A stretch of DNA of 64,000 nt from SZUA-430 sp044220975 (GTDB lineage: Bacteria > Pseudomonadota > Alphaproteobacteria > Micropepsales > Micropepsaceae). Shown piece after piece: positions 34,694 through 43,914 of this stretch (position 1 is its first letter; every line of letters begins with the position of its first letter). The notes under the pieces are model-generated. The model did not search any database. It saw nothing but the letters and a program-made list of their open reading frames with translations, and was not told the origin of the DNA. The stretch spans positions 101,789 to 165,788 of the forward strand of contig JBGAPZ010000003.1 of assembly GCA_044220975.1 (NCBI GenBank), in the 5' to 3' direction. The position numbers and the translations under genes were made by a program.

Positions 34694-35845
34694 CTACCGC
34701 CCCGGCCACTCCCACCGCACGTACTCGCTGTCTTCGATCACGGTCTCGCCAAGCTCTTTCTTGAGCACGAAGCGTTTCGCGCCTTCTTGGGCGAGCGCCT
34801 CGACCAGGGGCGCGGCGTGCGTCACGACAATGATCTGCGCGGCGCTGCTTGCGCGCACGATCAGCCGCGCCAGCGGCGCCAACAGATCGCGGTGCAAACT
34901 CGTTTCCGGCTCGTTCAACACCATCAAGGTCGGCGGCCGCGGCGTCAGCAGCGCGCCAACCAGCAGTAGATAGCGCAACGTCCCATCGGAAAGCTCCGCC
35001 GCGCGGAGCGGCCGCAACAAGCCATGCTGCGTCAGCGACAACTCGAACAATCCGTCCCGCGTGGCGATCTCGACCGCGCTACCCGGAAACGCATCGGCAA
35101 TTGTCGCATCCAAACCGTCTCGGTCGCCTATCTCGACGATCGTCTGCAATGCCGCCGCCAAATCCGCGCCGTCATCCGAGAGCACCGGCGTGCGCGTGCC
35201 CACTTGGGGCGTGCGCGCCGGTGCCAGGCGATCAGTTCGCAGGTGATCGTAGAACCGCCACCCGCGCATGCGTTCGCGCAACTCCAGCAACTCAGGCGTA
35301 TCCGCCGGGCTCACCGCCTGCATCATCATGCTTTCGAACGAAGCTATGTGCGCGTGCACGACCTTCTTCGTCCGCCCCGACGCAGCAACCACGCTAGGTC
35401 CCTTGCGCAGCGTGAGCGTATTGCCGGGCCGCAGCGTATCGCCCGCCCAAACGGCCTCGACCTTGATCTCGGGATCCAGATTGAACAGCGAACTCTGGCT
35501 TCGGACCGGAAGCCCGAGATCGATCGCATACCCGAAATCTTCGCTGGCAAATCCAAGTCTAAGACTGATCGGAGCCGCACGAACGGCTCCTTCCACCGGC
35601 ACTTCGCCAGTTTTCATCCGCTTCGTGACGGACTCAGGCCCGGCCCAGAGCGTTGAGTTCAATCCACCTTCAAGTGCGAGCGCCGACACGATCCGCCCTT
35701 GTGCGGCCGATGCCAACAACGCGATGGCTTTGTAGAGGCTCGACTTGCCGGCGCCGTTTGCGCCGGTGATCAGGTTCAACCGCTCGAGTGGCAACACGAC
35801 ATTGCGCAGCGAACGATATCCGGAAACGGCGATCTTCGTGAGCAT
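34694..35845 (-). CDS. AAA family ATPase (RecF/OLD-like, ABC-type)
   Basis: 383 residues. Walker A ITGANGAGKSSLYKAIALLA follows KIAVSGYRSLRNVVLPLE, the RecF/SMC-type opening. An ABC-like signature is ELSDGTLRYLLLVGAL and Walker B/H-loop is LMVLNEPETSLHRDLLAPLA with VTHAAPLVEAL. No TOPRIM or other effector domain follows, so this is a stand-alone ATPase with unknown partner. It stands alone between two convergent or unrelated genes. Confidence 0.85.
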   Translation of the reverse strand: MLTKIAVSGYRSLRNVVLPLERLNLITGANGAGKSSLYKAIALLASAAQGRIVSALALEGGLNSTLWAGPESVTKRMKTGEVPVEGAVRAAPISLRLGFASEDFGYAIDLGLPVRSQSSLFNLDPEIKVEAVWAGDTLRPGNTLTLRKGPSVVAASGRTKKVVHAHIASFESMMMQAVSPADTPELLELRERMRGWRFYDHLRTDRLAPARTPQVGTRTPVLSDDGADLAAALQTIVEIGDRDGLDATIADAFPGSAVEIATRDGLFELSLTQHGLLRPLRAAELSDGTLRYLLLVGALLTPRPPTLMVLNEPETSLHRDLLAPLARLIVRASSAAQIIVVTHAAPLVEALAQEGAKRFVLKKELGETVIEDSEYVRWEWPGR

Positions 35846-35884
35846 GGGAACCTCGCGCCCGTTACACGGGCGGATGCCGCGTGA

Positions 35885-36325
35885 CTATTGCCCAGCCTCG
35901 CACCGGTAGAACCACGGCGCTTCGCCACCGTTCGCAAAGCGGCCGTCGCTGATAAGGATCTCGCCGGTCGCGGTTGCTGAACGCCACGTTTTGAGCCGCG
36001 ACGGCTCGACCAAGTTCACGATTGTCAGCTTACCTTTGCCGTCATTGTCGTCTTGAACCCATTGAACCTTGCCGTCCTCGAGCTTCTCGACGGCGGCAAG
36101 CGCCGAAACGCGATCAAGCTCGCCCATCTTAATGTGCTCCGTCGGCCCACCGTTCGCCGCCACCTCATAGACAATGTGGGCGTTGTCGTCGCTCGACGGC
36201 GTTGCGCAGTCAAAGGCCCAAGTGCCAAGCAAACCCAGCGCGCGCATCGTCTCGCCGTCCGCGTTGGCGTGCGCGGGAACGACGGCGGCAAGCGCCATCA
36301 AAATCGCGATCGAAGCCGTTCTCAT
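35885..36325 (-). CDS. Small exported protein, unknown
   Basis: 146 residues. Signal peptide MRTASIAILMALAAVVPAHA with cleavage near residue 20. The mature part has two Cys (FDCATPSS and FYRCEAGQ) that may form a disulfide, and is mostly beta-strand in character (HIVYEVAANGGPTEHIKM). No family recognised. It lies between the AAA gene and the CPBP gene. Confidence 0.65.
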   Translation of the reverse strand: MRTASIAILMALAAVVPAHANADGETMRALGLLGTWAFDCATPSSDDNAHIVYEVAANGGPTEHIKMGELDRVSALAAVEKLEDGKVQWVQDDNDGKGKLTIVNLVEPSRLKTWRSATATGEILISDGRFANGGEAPWFYRCEAGQ

Positions 36326-36348
36326 CCAAGCCTCCTTAAAAAACGGAG

Positions 36349-37092
36349 CTAGCCGAGCGCGGACTTAGGCGACCCGGGCCGAAGAATTGTCCCCGAAACG
36401 TTTGCCAGAAAATGCGCGAGGATTGAAGGCACGAGTGATCCGGTCAGGATCACGCCTGCCGCAAAAATCATTCCAATCAATCCGGTGCGCAAAATCCCCC
36501 ATGGCCCCTGATAGCCGTGCATCAGCCCGAACACGACGGACGATAAGACGGCGGCAATCCAACCGTCACCGGTGAACGCCCAGAACTGACCCATCAAAAA
36601 GCCGCGGTAAACAATCTCTTCGCCGGCGCTCGCGATTGGCGCGAGTACGAGAGCGAAGGTCGCCGTCTCCGCGGGCGTGACCGGTAGGAAAGCGAGCGCC
36701 TCTGGCGTCGGAACGCCGCCAGCCATCCCCCGCGCCCAGCCAACCAGCGCACTGATGATCGCGCTGGCCGCAACCATGGCCGCCGTTACAGCCGCGCCTT
36801 CGCCGGGTGCAAACCCGAGCCGCAAACCGAGGTCCGAAAGCGCCGCAACCAAGTCTGTGTTTCCGTTCGTCATGGCAAGACACCAAACGACCACGACAAC
36901 CGCTCCGGTAATCGCTGCGCTTCCAAGCGCCGTCCTAAGATACTTCGCGATCCGCGGCCCCATACGCATCGCCGCAAGCCGTGGCTCCAGCCAACGCGCA
37001 AATCGGGCGACCGCGATCAAAGCGAACGCAGCCAGCAGCGCAATCACCATCGGCGCTTGCCCGCCCGTTGTCGTGTTGATCCAGTCCAACAT
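36349..37092 (-). CDS. CPBP family intramembrane metalloprotease
   Basis: 247 residues, mostly hydrophobic with about seven helices. Family motifs are GEEIVYRGFLMGQFWAF (EExxxR), VVFGLMHGYQGPWG and LAHFLANVSGTIL. The ATG at 37092 is chosen because AGAGG lies 4 bases upstream; a longer frame begins 32 codons earlier. A second CPBP protein occurs at 22092-22853 but the two are not close in sequence. Confidence 0.82.
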   Translation of the reverse strand: MLDWINTTTGGQAPMVIALLAAFALIAVARFARWLEPRLAAMRMGPRIAKYLRTALGSAAITGAVVVVVWCLAMTNGNTDLVAALSDLGLRLGFAPGEGAAVTAAMVAASAIISALVGWARGMAGGVPTPEALAFLPVTPAETATFALVLAPIASAGEEIVYRGFLMGQFWAFTGDGWIAAVLSSVVFGLMHGYQGPWGILRTGLIGMIFAAGVILTGSLVPSILAHFLANVSGTILRPGSPKSALG

Positions 37093-37176
37093 GAAGCCTC
37101 TGGCGTAAAACGTTGCATGCATTTGCCATCGGCGCAAAGAGCGCGCAAGGATGTCTCGAAAACGCGAAGGCCTGAC

Positions 37177-37959
37177 ATGATCGACCACAAAGGAACGACC
37201 GCCCTCGTCACCGGCGGTGCCTCCGGCATCGGCAAGGCGATTGCCGCTGCGTTAAGGAAACGCGGGGCCACGGTGATCATTGCCGACATCGACGAGGCAA
37301 ACCTCGATATTGCGGCAGCAGAGCTGGGCGAAGGAACCCAAACAATCGCGTGCGACCTCGCAGACCCGAACGCGCCGGCACGTCTTATCGAACAAGCGCA
37401 CGCGCTTAATCGCCGCCTCGATCTCGTGTGCTCGAACGCGGGTATCGGGCGCAACAAACAGGTGCTGAAAGAACCGCTCGACGCTGAGACCGAGCGCCTC
37501 TTCAACGTCAACCTGTTCGCGGGGCTACGCCTCGCACAAGCCTATAACGCACGCCTCACCGCCGCGAACGCGCGCGGCCGGATGCTGTTCACGGCTTCCG
37601 AAAATTCGTTGAGTGTGCCCTCAGCTGTCAGGGGCTCTCGCCTCGGCCTGTATGGGGCGACGAAGCATGCGCTGCTTGTCGCACTCGAGTGGCTGCGCGA
37701 TGAAACTAAGGACTCTGCTATCGATGTTCACGTCTTGCTGCCCGGCGCCGTCTACACGCCGCTGGTTGCACGTGTGCTCCCCGACCCTTCGAAAGCCCCG
37801 CCCGCACTCGAACTCATCGTCCCCGAACGCTGCGCCGAGATCGCTCTCAAGGGCATGGACTTAGGCTTGTTCTACATCCCGACCCAACCCCATCTGCTGA
37901 CCGACATGCAGCCGCGCATGGAAGCGATCAGGACATCCCTGAAGGCGCTGGGACTCTAG
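37177..37959 (+). CDS. Short-chain dehydrogenase/reductase
   Basis: 260 residues. Rossmann motif LVTGGASGIGKAIA, IIADID (acidic residue after beta-2, suggesting NAD(H)), CSNAGIG, catalytic Ser in FTASENSLS and catalytic YGATK. Substrate unknown. ATG start at 37177 with AAGG about 7 bases upstream. Divergent from the CPBP gene. Confidence 0.85.
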   Translation: MIDHKGTTALVTGGASGIGKAIAAALRKRGATVIIADIDEANLDIAAAELGEGTQTIACDLADPNAPARLIEQAHALNRRLDLVCSNAGIGRNKQVLKEPLDAETERLFNVNLFAGLRLAQAYNARLTAANARGRMLFTASENSLSVPSAVRGSRLGLYGATKHALLVALEWLRDETKDSAIDVHVLLPGAVYTPLVARVLPDPSKAPPALELIVPERCAEIALKGMDLGLFYIPTQPHLLTDMQPRMEAIRTSLKALGL

Positions 37960-38077
37960 AGCGCGTGCGTTTCGCCGCGCCATGAGAACGCATATAACGA
38001 ATTCGATTTTGCACATTTCGCCCCACACGGTCGAAAAGCTGAGCTGCCGCCGCGCGTTAGGCGGGAATCGAATGCTC

Positions 38078-38725
38078 TCAGCGTCCGTTGTCGTTGGCGC
38101 GCACGCCCCACAGCCGGTCGCGTGTGACGAAGCCGTCATAGCCCCGCGCGCTGACTTCGCACCACTCGCCTTCGCAGGCGACAAGATCCGCAATCAGCCC
38201 GGGCGCGGCCAACGCGACTGCATCGGCCTCACCCTTCGGCTCGCGCAAGATCGCGGTGTTGACGCGGCCGGTGAACAGCACCCGGCGCCGTCCGTCGAGC
38301 ATCACGGATTTCACCCAACCCGTCTGTCCCTCGACATCGCGGATGCGCCGCCAGCTGTCGTACTCGGCGATGATTTCGACCGGCAGGCCCGGCTTCACGT
38401 AGGTCCACAACACGTTATCTTCGAGCGAAGGTCCGCGCCGGACATTGACGCGCGCCGCCTTGATCGTGACCCAGCGCGGAACCGGCATGCCGGTCGCCAC
38501 GCTCGGCGGCGGAACGGTTGCGAGCGCAACGACATCCAAGGCGGGCTTGGCCTGCGGCATAGGCATACCCGTGCTCGCCGCTACGAAAGGCACCAAAACC
38601 AACCACGTGATGAGAGTCGCCCAGTTGCGCAAAGCCTGCCTCGTAGCCGGTCCCGGAAGGGGCGCCCGGCGCTCGTGCCGAAGATAAGAAATGATGAGCA
38701 ATATCAGCAGGTCGCCGCTTAACAT
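38078..38725 (-). CDS. SH3-domain protein, membrane-anchored or exported
   Basis: 215 residues. A basic N-terminal segment, one hydrophobic helix (about residues 36-56, ATLITWLVLVPFVAAS), then two bacterial SH3-like repeats: KAARVNVRRGPSLEDNVLWT with GQTGWVKSVML, and GRVNTAILREPKGEADAVAL with GYDGFVTRDRLWGV. Such proteins bind cell-wall glycans or peptides. Start at 38725 uncertain. Divergent from the dehydrogenase gene. Confidence 0.8.
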   Translation of the reverse strand: MLSGDLLILLIISYLRHERRAPLPGPATRQALRNWATLITWLVLVPFVAASTGMPMPQAKPALDVVALATVPPPSVATGMPVPRWVTIKAARVNVRRGPSLEDNVLWTYVKPGLPVEIIAEYDSWRRIRDVEGQTGWVKSVMLDGRRRVLFTGRVNTAILREPKGEADAVALAAPGLIADLVACEGEWCEVSARGYDGFVTRDRLWGVRANDNGR

Positions 38726-38802
38726 TGCGTTATCGCCTGAAGATAAAAAGACACCGTGCGGAGGCCCTAGGAACGAGCCCGCACCCCTGCTAGAGAGTGG
38801 AA

Positions 38803-39789
38803 ATGCCCGCCAAGAAACCGCTCGTCATCGTCACCCGCAAGCTGCCCGACGCGATCGAAACCCGTATGCGCGAACTCTTCGACGCGCGCTTGAACGTGGA
38901 CGACACGCCGATGTCGCGCGAACAATTGACCGAGGCGGTGCAGCAAGCCGACGTGCTGGTGCCCACGGTAACCGACCGCTTGGACTCGCGAATTTTGGCC
39001 CGTTCCGGCGAACGGCTGAGGCTCATCGCGAACTTCGGCGCAGGCGTCGACAACATTGACCTCGAAACCGCGCGCGCCCGCGGCATCACGGTCACGAACA
39101 CGCCGGGCGTCTTAACGGACGACACGGCCGACATCGCTTTGGCGCTGATCCTGGCCGTTCCCCGCCGCATGGTGGAGGGCGCGGGCGTGCTCGCGAAGGG
39201 CGACTTCAAAGGCTGGTCGCCGACCTGGATGCTGGGACACCGCCTCACGGGCAAGCGTCTCGGCATCATCGGCATGGGCCGCATCGGCCAAGCGGTCGCC
39301 CGCCGCGCGAAGGCGTTCGGCCTGCAGATTCACTACAACAATCGCAAGCCCGTCCCGAAGCCGATGGAAGAAGAGCTGGAGGCGACCTACTGGGACAGCC
39401 TCGACCAGATGCTGGCGCGCATGGACATCGTCTCCGTCAACTGCCCGCACACGCCGGCGACCTATCACTTGCTCTCGGCACGCCGGCTGAAGCTGATGAA
39501 ACCGAGCGCCTATCTCGTCAACACGTCGCGCGGTGAAGTGATCGACGAGAACGCGCTCGCCCGCATGCTGGAAGCGAACGAATTGGCGGGCGCAGGGCTC
39601 GACGTGTTCGAGCACGAACCGGCAGTCAATCCGAAGCTGCTGAAACTGAAGAACGTCGTGCTGCTGCCGCACATGGGCTCGGCAACCATGGAAGGCCGCG
39701 TCGATATGGGCGAAAAGGTCATCATCAACATCAAGACCTTTGCCGACGGCCACAAGCCGCCGGACCGCGTGCTCGCGGCGATGCTGTGA
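38803..39789 (+). CDS. D-isomer 2-hydroxyacid dehydrogenase (D-glycerate dehydrogenase type)
   Basis: 328 residues. NAD-binding GIIGMGRIGQAVARRAKAFG; catalytic Arg in LVNTSRGEVIDE, Glu in FEHEPAVNP, His in LPHMGSATMEGR. It matches the alphaproteobacterial glycerate/hydroxypyruvate dehydrogenase subgroup, but substrate is inferred. Its stop overlaps the GTG of the methyltransferase gene. A GTG at 38797 is an alternative start. Confidence 0.9.
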   Translation: MPAKKPLVIVTRKLPDAIETRMRELFDARLNVDDTPMSREQLTEAVQQADVLVPTVTDRLDSRILARSGERLRLIANFGAGVDNIDLETARARGITVTNTPGVLTDDTADIALALILAVPRRMVEGAGVLAKGDFKGWSPTWMLGHRLTGKRLGIIGMGRIGQAVARRAKAFGLQIHYNNRKPVPKPMEEELEATYWDSLDQMLARMDIVSVNCPHTPATYHLLSARRLKLMKPSAYLVNTSRGEVIDENALARMLEANELAGAGLDVFEHEPAVNPKLLKLKNVVLLPHMGSATMEGRVDMGEKVIINIKTFADGHKPPDRVLAAML

Positions 39790-40967
39790 CGGCACGCCCG
39801 AAGATCCGCCTCCAACCGAAACACGACGCACGCATCCGATCCGGATCGCCGTGGGCGTATTCGAACGAGATCGCCATGAGCGGGGCGGCGAAGGCGCTGA
39901 AGCCGGGCTCCCTGGTCGACCTGATCGACGCCCGCGAGGCCGCACTCGGCACCGCCTACTTCAACCCGCACAGCCTGATCGCCGCCCGCCTGCTCTCGCG
40001 CGACGCGGGCGCAAAGGTCGACACGGCCTTCTTCCGCGACCGCTTCGACCGCGCCAAAGCGTTACGCGACAAGCTGGTCGCCACCCCTCACTACCGCCTG
40101 ATCCACGCCGAAGCCGACGGTTGCCCCGGCCTCGTGATCGACCGCTTCGACGACGTCTTCGTCGTACAGTCGGGCACCGCGGGCATGGACGAGTTGGAAG
40201 AGCACTGGATCGCGGCGCTCAAAAGCGAATTCAAACCGCGCGCCATTGTCGTCAAAAGCGATGCACCCTCGCGCGCGCATGAAGGCCTGAAAGACGACGT
40301 GCGTGTCGCACATGGCGATCTGACGGCCGGCGTGTACGTCGAAGAGGCAGGCATCCGCTACACGATCGACCCGATCAACGGCCAAAAGACCGGTTGGTTC
40401 TTCGATCAGCGCGACAACCGCACATTCCTCACGTCCTTGGCGAAGGGTGCGACGCTGCTCGACGCATTCAGCTACCTCGGCGCACTGGCCTTGGGCGCGC
40501 TCAAAGCCGGCGCGAAGTCAGCGGTGCTGCTCGACTCGTCGCAATCTGCGCTCGACGCCGGTGCGGCCACGGCACGCGCCCACAAGCTCGATGCCGAATT
40601 CCGCCGCTGCGATGTGCTGGAAGAATTGGAAGAAATCCGTCCCACAGGCGAACGCTTCGACATCGTCTCTTGCGACCCGCCGCCGTTCGCGCGCTCGAAA
40701 AAGGACTTGGAGGCGGGCGCCCGCGGCTATCGCAAACTCGCAAGGCTTGCCGCCCCATTGGTCGCGCCCGGCGGGTTCCTGTGCCTCGCATCCTGCAGCC
40801 ACGCGATCGACATGACCCGTTTCCAAGCCGAGTGCGCGCTGGGCCTTTCGCGCGCGGACCGAACGGCGCGCCTGATCCGAGTGGCAGGTGCGGCAGCGGA
40901 TCATCCCATGCACCCTATGCTGCCTGAAACCGCATACCTGAAGTCGTTGACGTACCAACTCGATTGA
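39786..40967 (+). CDS. Class I rRNA methyltransferase (RlmI-like)
   Basis: 393 residues. N-terminal PUA-like region (RSGSPWAYSNEI), central EAGIRYTIDPINGQKTGWFF and DQRDNR, then SAM domain with LLDAFSYLGALALGALKAGA, VLLDSSQSALDAG and catalytic CDPPPFARSKK, ending LASCSHAIDM. The pattern fits RlmI-type 23S rRNA (cytosine-5) methyltransferases. GTG start overlaps the previous stop by four bases, so co-translation is likely. Confidence 0.88.
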   Translation: MTARPKIRLQPKHDARIRSGSPWAYSNEIAMSGAAKALKPGSLVDLIDAREAALGTAYFNPHSLIAARLLSRDAGAKVDTAFFRDRFDRAKALRDKLVATPHYRLIHAEADGCPGLVIDRFDDVFVVQSGTAGMDELEEHWIAALKSEFKPRAIVVKSDAPSRAHEGLKDDVRVAHGDLTAGVYVEEAGIRYTIDPINGQKTGWFFDQRDNRTFLTSLAKGATLLDAFSYLGALALGALKAGAKSAVLLDSSQSALDAGAATARAHKLDAEFRRCDVLEELEEIRPTGERFDIVSCDPPPFARSKKDLEAGARGYRKLARLAAPLVAPGGFLCLASCSHAIDMTRFQAECALGLSRADRTARLIRVAGAAADHPMHPMLPETAYLKSLTYQLD

Positions 40968-40975
40968 GCCGCCCG

Positions 40976-42004
40976 ATGAAGCGTTTCGCTCTGTTGCCCG
41001 TGATCGCCGCATTCGCGCTCGCCGCCTGCACGACGACGCCCGAGCGCGAGCCACCGGTCGCGAGCCGTCCAACGCCCGTCAGCGTTACCGGCGGTCTCGG
41101 CAAATACATGGACGAACGCGCGCGCGTCGAACGCGTGGGCTTCCGCCTCCGCAAAGCCGCAGCAAGCGACTGCGCCGAGCGCAAACAGACGAAAGCAGAT
41201 ATCGGCCTCGTCGTGTGGTCGCTGGTGAACTTCCAGAACCCCGAAGATCGCGCTCGCCTGGCCGGCGATTTCGCGCTCACAAATGCCGTCACCGTAGCGC
41301 TCGCCGTCGACGGCGCACCCGCCGCCTCGGCCGGCGTCCGCAACGGCGCCATCGTCACGCAAGTCAACGGCGAGGCAATCGGCGAAGGCAAAGGCGCCAC
41401 CGAACGCTATATCGCCCGCGCCACGACAGCCGCAAAGCAAGGCACGGTCCGCCTCAAATTCAACGACGGCAGTGACGTCGCGGTCACCCCCGACACGGTC
41501 TGCGAGTTCCCGACGCTTCTCGTGCGCAGCGCCGACATCAACGCAGCCGCGGACGGTACCGTCCTCGCGATCACGTCGGGCCTCTTCGAACTCACGCAGT
41601 CGGACGACGAAGTAGCCTTGATTCTAGGTCACGAACTTGCGCACAATGTCTTTCGCCATCTCGAACTGGTAAAGTCCGCAAAGCCCGCATCCGGCACGCT
41701 GCTGGACGCGTTCGCCAAATCGGCGATCGGCACCGCCGTCGCCGCCACGATCAACCGCCCGTTCTCCGTCCAATACGAAAAGGAAGCGGACTACGCCGGC
41801 CTCTACTTCATGGCCCGCGCCGGTTACGACATCGACGCGGCGGCAGGCTTCTGGAAACGACTGAACGAGACCATGAAGGCAAAATCCGTCGCGGCCACCC
41901 ATCCAACAGGCCCCGAACGCTTGCGCGCCATCGAAGCCACGATCGCCGAAATCAAAGCAAAGCAGAAGAAGGGTCAGCCCTTGACCCTCAAGCCGCGTCG
42001 ATAA
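40976..42004 (+). CDS. M48 family metalloprotease, lipoprotein with PDZ segment
   Basis: 342 residues. Lipoprotein signal MKRFALLPVIAAFALAAC with the acylated Cys at residue 18. A PDZ-like segment covers roughly 95-165 (APAASAGVRNGAIVTQVNGE). The protease has zinc-binding HELAHNVFRHLE and third ligand in YEKEADYAGLYFM, then HPTGPERL. A probable periplasmic quality-control protease. The ATG at 40976 is preferred over a TTG four codons earlier. Its tail overlaps the ABC gene by 17 bases. Confidence 0.9.
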   Translation: MKRFALLPVIAAFALAACTTTPEREPPVASRPTPVSVTGGLGKYMDERARVERVGFRLRKAAASDCAERKQTKADIGLVVWSLVNFQNPEDRARLAGDFALTNAVTVALAVDGAPAASAGVRNGAIVTQVNGEAIGEGKGATERYIARATTAAKQGTVRLKFNDGSDVAVTPDTVCEFPTLLVRSADINAAADGTVLAITSGLFELTQSDDEVALILGHELAHNVFRHLELVKSAKPASGTLLDAFAKSAIGTAVAATINRPFSVQYEKEADYAGLYFMARAGYDIDAAAGFWKRLNETMKAKSVAATHPTGPERLRAIEATIAEIKAKQKKGQPLTLKPRR

Positions 42005-43856
42005 ACCCGCCGACCTGCCGGTTCCAGAGCTGCGCGTAAGGCCCGCCGCGCGCCAAAAGCTCCGCGTGGCTGCCCTGCTCCACGATGCGCCCGCTCTCGA
42101 GGTAGACGATGCGATCCATCCCCACGATCGTGGACAACCGGTGCGCAATCGCGATCACCGTCCGCCCGCGCATCAACTCGAAGAGCGCCTCTTGGATCAG
42201 ATGCTCGCTCTCCGAGTCGAGCGACGACGTCGCCTCGTCGAGCACCAGAATCCGCGCGTCTTTGACCAGCGCCCGCGCAATCGCGACGCGCTGCCTCTCA
42301 CCGCCCGAAAGCTTGATCCCCTGCTCGCCCACGATTGTGTCGTAGCCCGCCTCGCGGTTCGAGATGAAGTCGTGCGCGTGCGCGTCCTTCGCAGCCGAGA
42401 CGACCAATCGCTCGTCGGCATCCGGCTTCGAGTAGCGGATGTTGTCGCGCACCGGCCGGTGGAAGACGCCGGGCATCTGCTGCACTTCGGCGATCGCCTC
42501 GTTCACCGAATCCCATGTCACGTCCGAGACATTCTGCCCGTCGATCAGGATGCGCCCGCCCTGCGGCTCGAACTGACGGCGCAAGAGCTTCACGAGCGTC
42601 GATTTCCCTGCGCCCGACTTGCCGACAAGGCCAACCTTTTCGCCCGCCTTGATCTTGAGGTTCAGCCCCTGGAAAACCGGGTGCCCATCGGCATGCGAGA
42701 AGGAGATGTTCTCGAACGCGATCTCGCCCGCGCCGACGGCAAGCGGCTTGGCGTCCGGTCTATCGACGATCTCGTGCTTTTGCGTCACGAGTTCCAGCGC
42801 CTCGGCGAGCGTGCCCAACTGCTCGAAGAAGTCGGGCATCCGATACGACAATTCCTGCACCGACCGCGCGATCATGGTGCCAAGGAAGAAAATCATCGTG
42901 AACGTGCCGACCGTAATCGCACCCGAAAGCGCATCGCGCGTCGCAAGCACGATAAGGCCCATCAAGAGAACGAGCATCGCCGTCGACATGAAGGTGCGCA
43001 TCACCACCAGGAACCAGCGGAGCGATTGCGACGCATTCATCTCGTCGGCAAGAAAACGCGACAGGAAGCGGCGCTCGTACGCGGCACGCGCAAAAGCCCG
43101 AACCAGGTCGGCATTCGCGATGGCGTCGATCAAACGGCCGGTGGATGTGGACACCTCGTCCGAAAACGCTTTCGACAGCGTCACGCAGCGCCGCGCCAGC
43201 CACGTCACGATCACGAGATAAACCGCAACCCAACAAAACAGCAAAAGCGCATAAGACGCGCTCTGCAAAGCAAGCAGAACGCCGCCCACGCCAAGCAACA
43301 CCGCCATCCGCACGCCGTCAAACGCAGAGATGATGAGCAGCGACACTGTCGCCTGCCCCGCCTGCTTCACCTTCTGCCCAAGCTTACCCGCGAAGTTCTC
43401 CTGAAAGTACCGCGGGCTATGCCCCATCATGTAAGCGAACAGATACTTCTGCGCGAGCGCACGCATCCGCGGACTCATGTAAATGTCGACCGCGTCCGCG
43501 CACCGCACGATAATCGCAGGCACGTACCAGACGGCGCCAAAGAGCACGAGATAGGGCAGAACCGGCGTCAGTTCCTGCGCACCACCGGCAACCGTCTTCG
43601 TCAGCGTGTCGATGATCCCTTTGAGCACGTAAGGGATCATCGCATCGATCGCGGCCGACAACCCGGCGAGCAGAACGTACGCTGCCAGCCGCAAGCGATA
43701 ATGCCGCGAAACGAGGAACCACAAGAAGGCGAACGGCGTTCCCGGCACGTGCACGCCGCGCGCGACTTCGGGCAACGCTTCGGCCTCCGCCTCCCGCGTG
43801 AGCAAGCGCTCCGCAAAGCGAGGCCTCATCTTGCGTCCAGACACGGGCGCAGTCAT
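41988..43856 (-). CDS. ABC exporter, fused permease and ATPase
   Basis: 622 residues from the ATG at 43856. N-terminal half has about six membrane helices (first near LAAYVLLAGLSAAIDAMIPYV). The ATPase has Walker A GLVGKSGAGKSTLVKLL, Q-loop (EVQQMPGVFHRPV), signature LSGGERQRVAIARAL, Walker B ILVLDEATSSLDSES and H-loop IAHRLST. A lipid- or peptide-exporter-type ABCB half transporter; substrate unknown. The start could be a few codons later at MRPRFAER. Confidence 0.93.
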   Translation of the reverse strand: MTAPVSGRKMRPRFAERLLTREAEAEALPEVARGVHVPGTPFAFLWFLVSRHYRLRLAAYVLLAGLSAAIDAMIPYVLKGIIDTLTKTVAGGAQELTPVLPYLVLFGAVWYVPAIIVRCADAVDIYMSPRMRALAQKYLFAYMMGHSPRYFQENFAGKLGQKVKQAGQATVSLLIISAFDGVRMAVLLGVGGVLLALQSASYALLLFCWVAVYLVIVTWLARRCVTLSKAFSDEVSTSTGRLIDAIANADLVRAFARAAYERRFLSRFLADEMNASQSLRWFLVVMRTFMSTAMLVLLMGLIVLATRDALSGAITVGTFTMIFFLGTMIARSVQELSYRMPDFFEQLGTLAEALELVTQKHEIVDRPDAKPLAVGAGEIAFENISFSHADGHPVFQGLNLKIKAGEKVGLVGKSGAGKSTLVKLLRRQFEPQGGRILIDGQNVSDVTWDSVNEAIAEVQQMPGVFHRPVRDNIRYSKPDADERLVVSAAKDAHAHDFISNREAGYDTIVGEQGIKLSGGERQRVAIARALVKDARILVLDEATSSLDSESEHLIQEALFELMRGRTVIAIAHRLSTIVGMDRIVYLESGRIVEQGSHAELLARGGPYAQLWNRQVGGFIDAA

Positions 43857-43914
43857 GACACCACCGGTTCCAAGAAAATGGGCCGCGAGGAATACGCTTG
43901 GGCAAGCCCCCGCG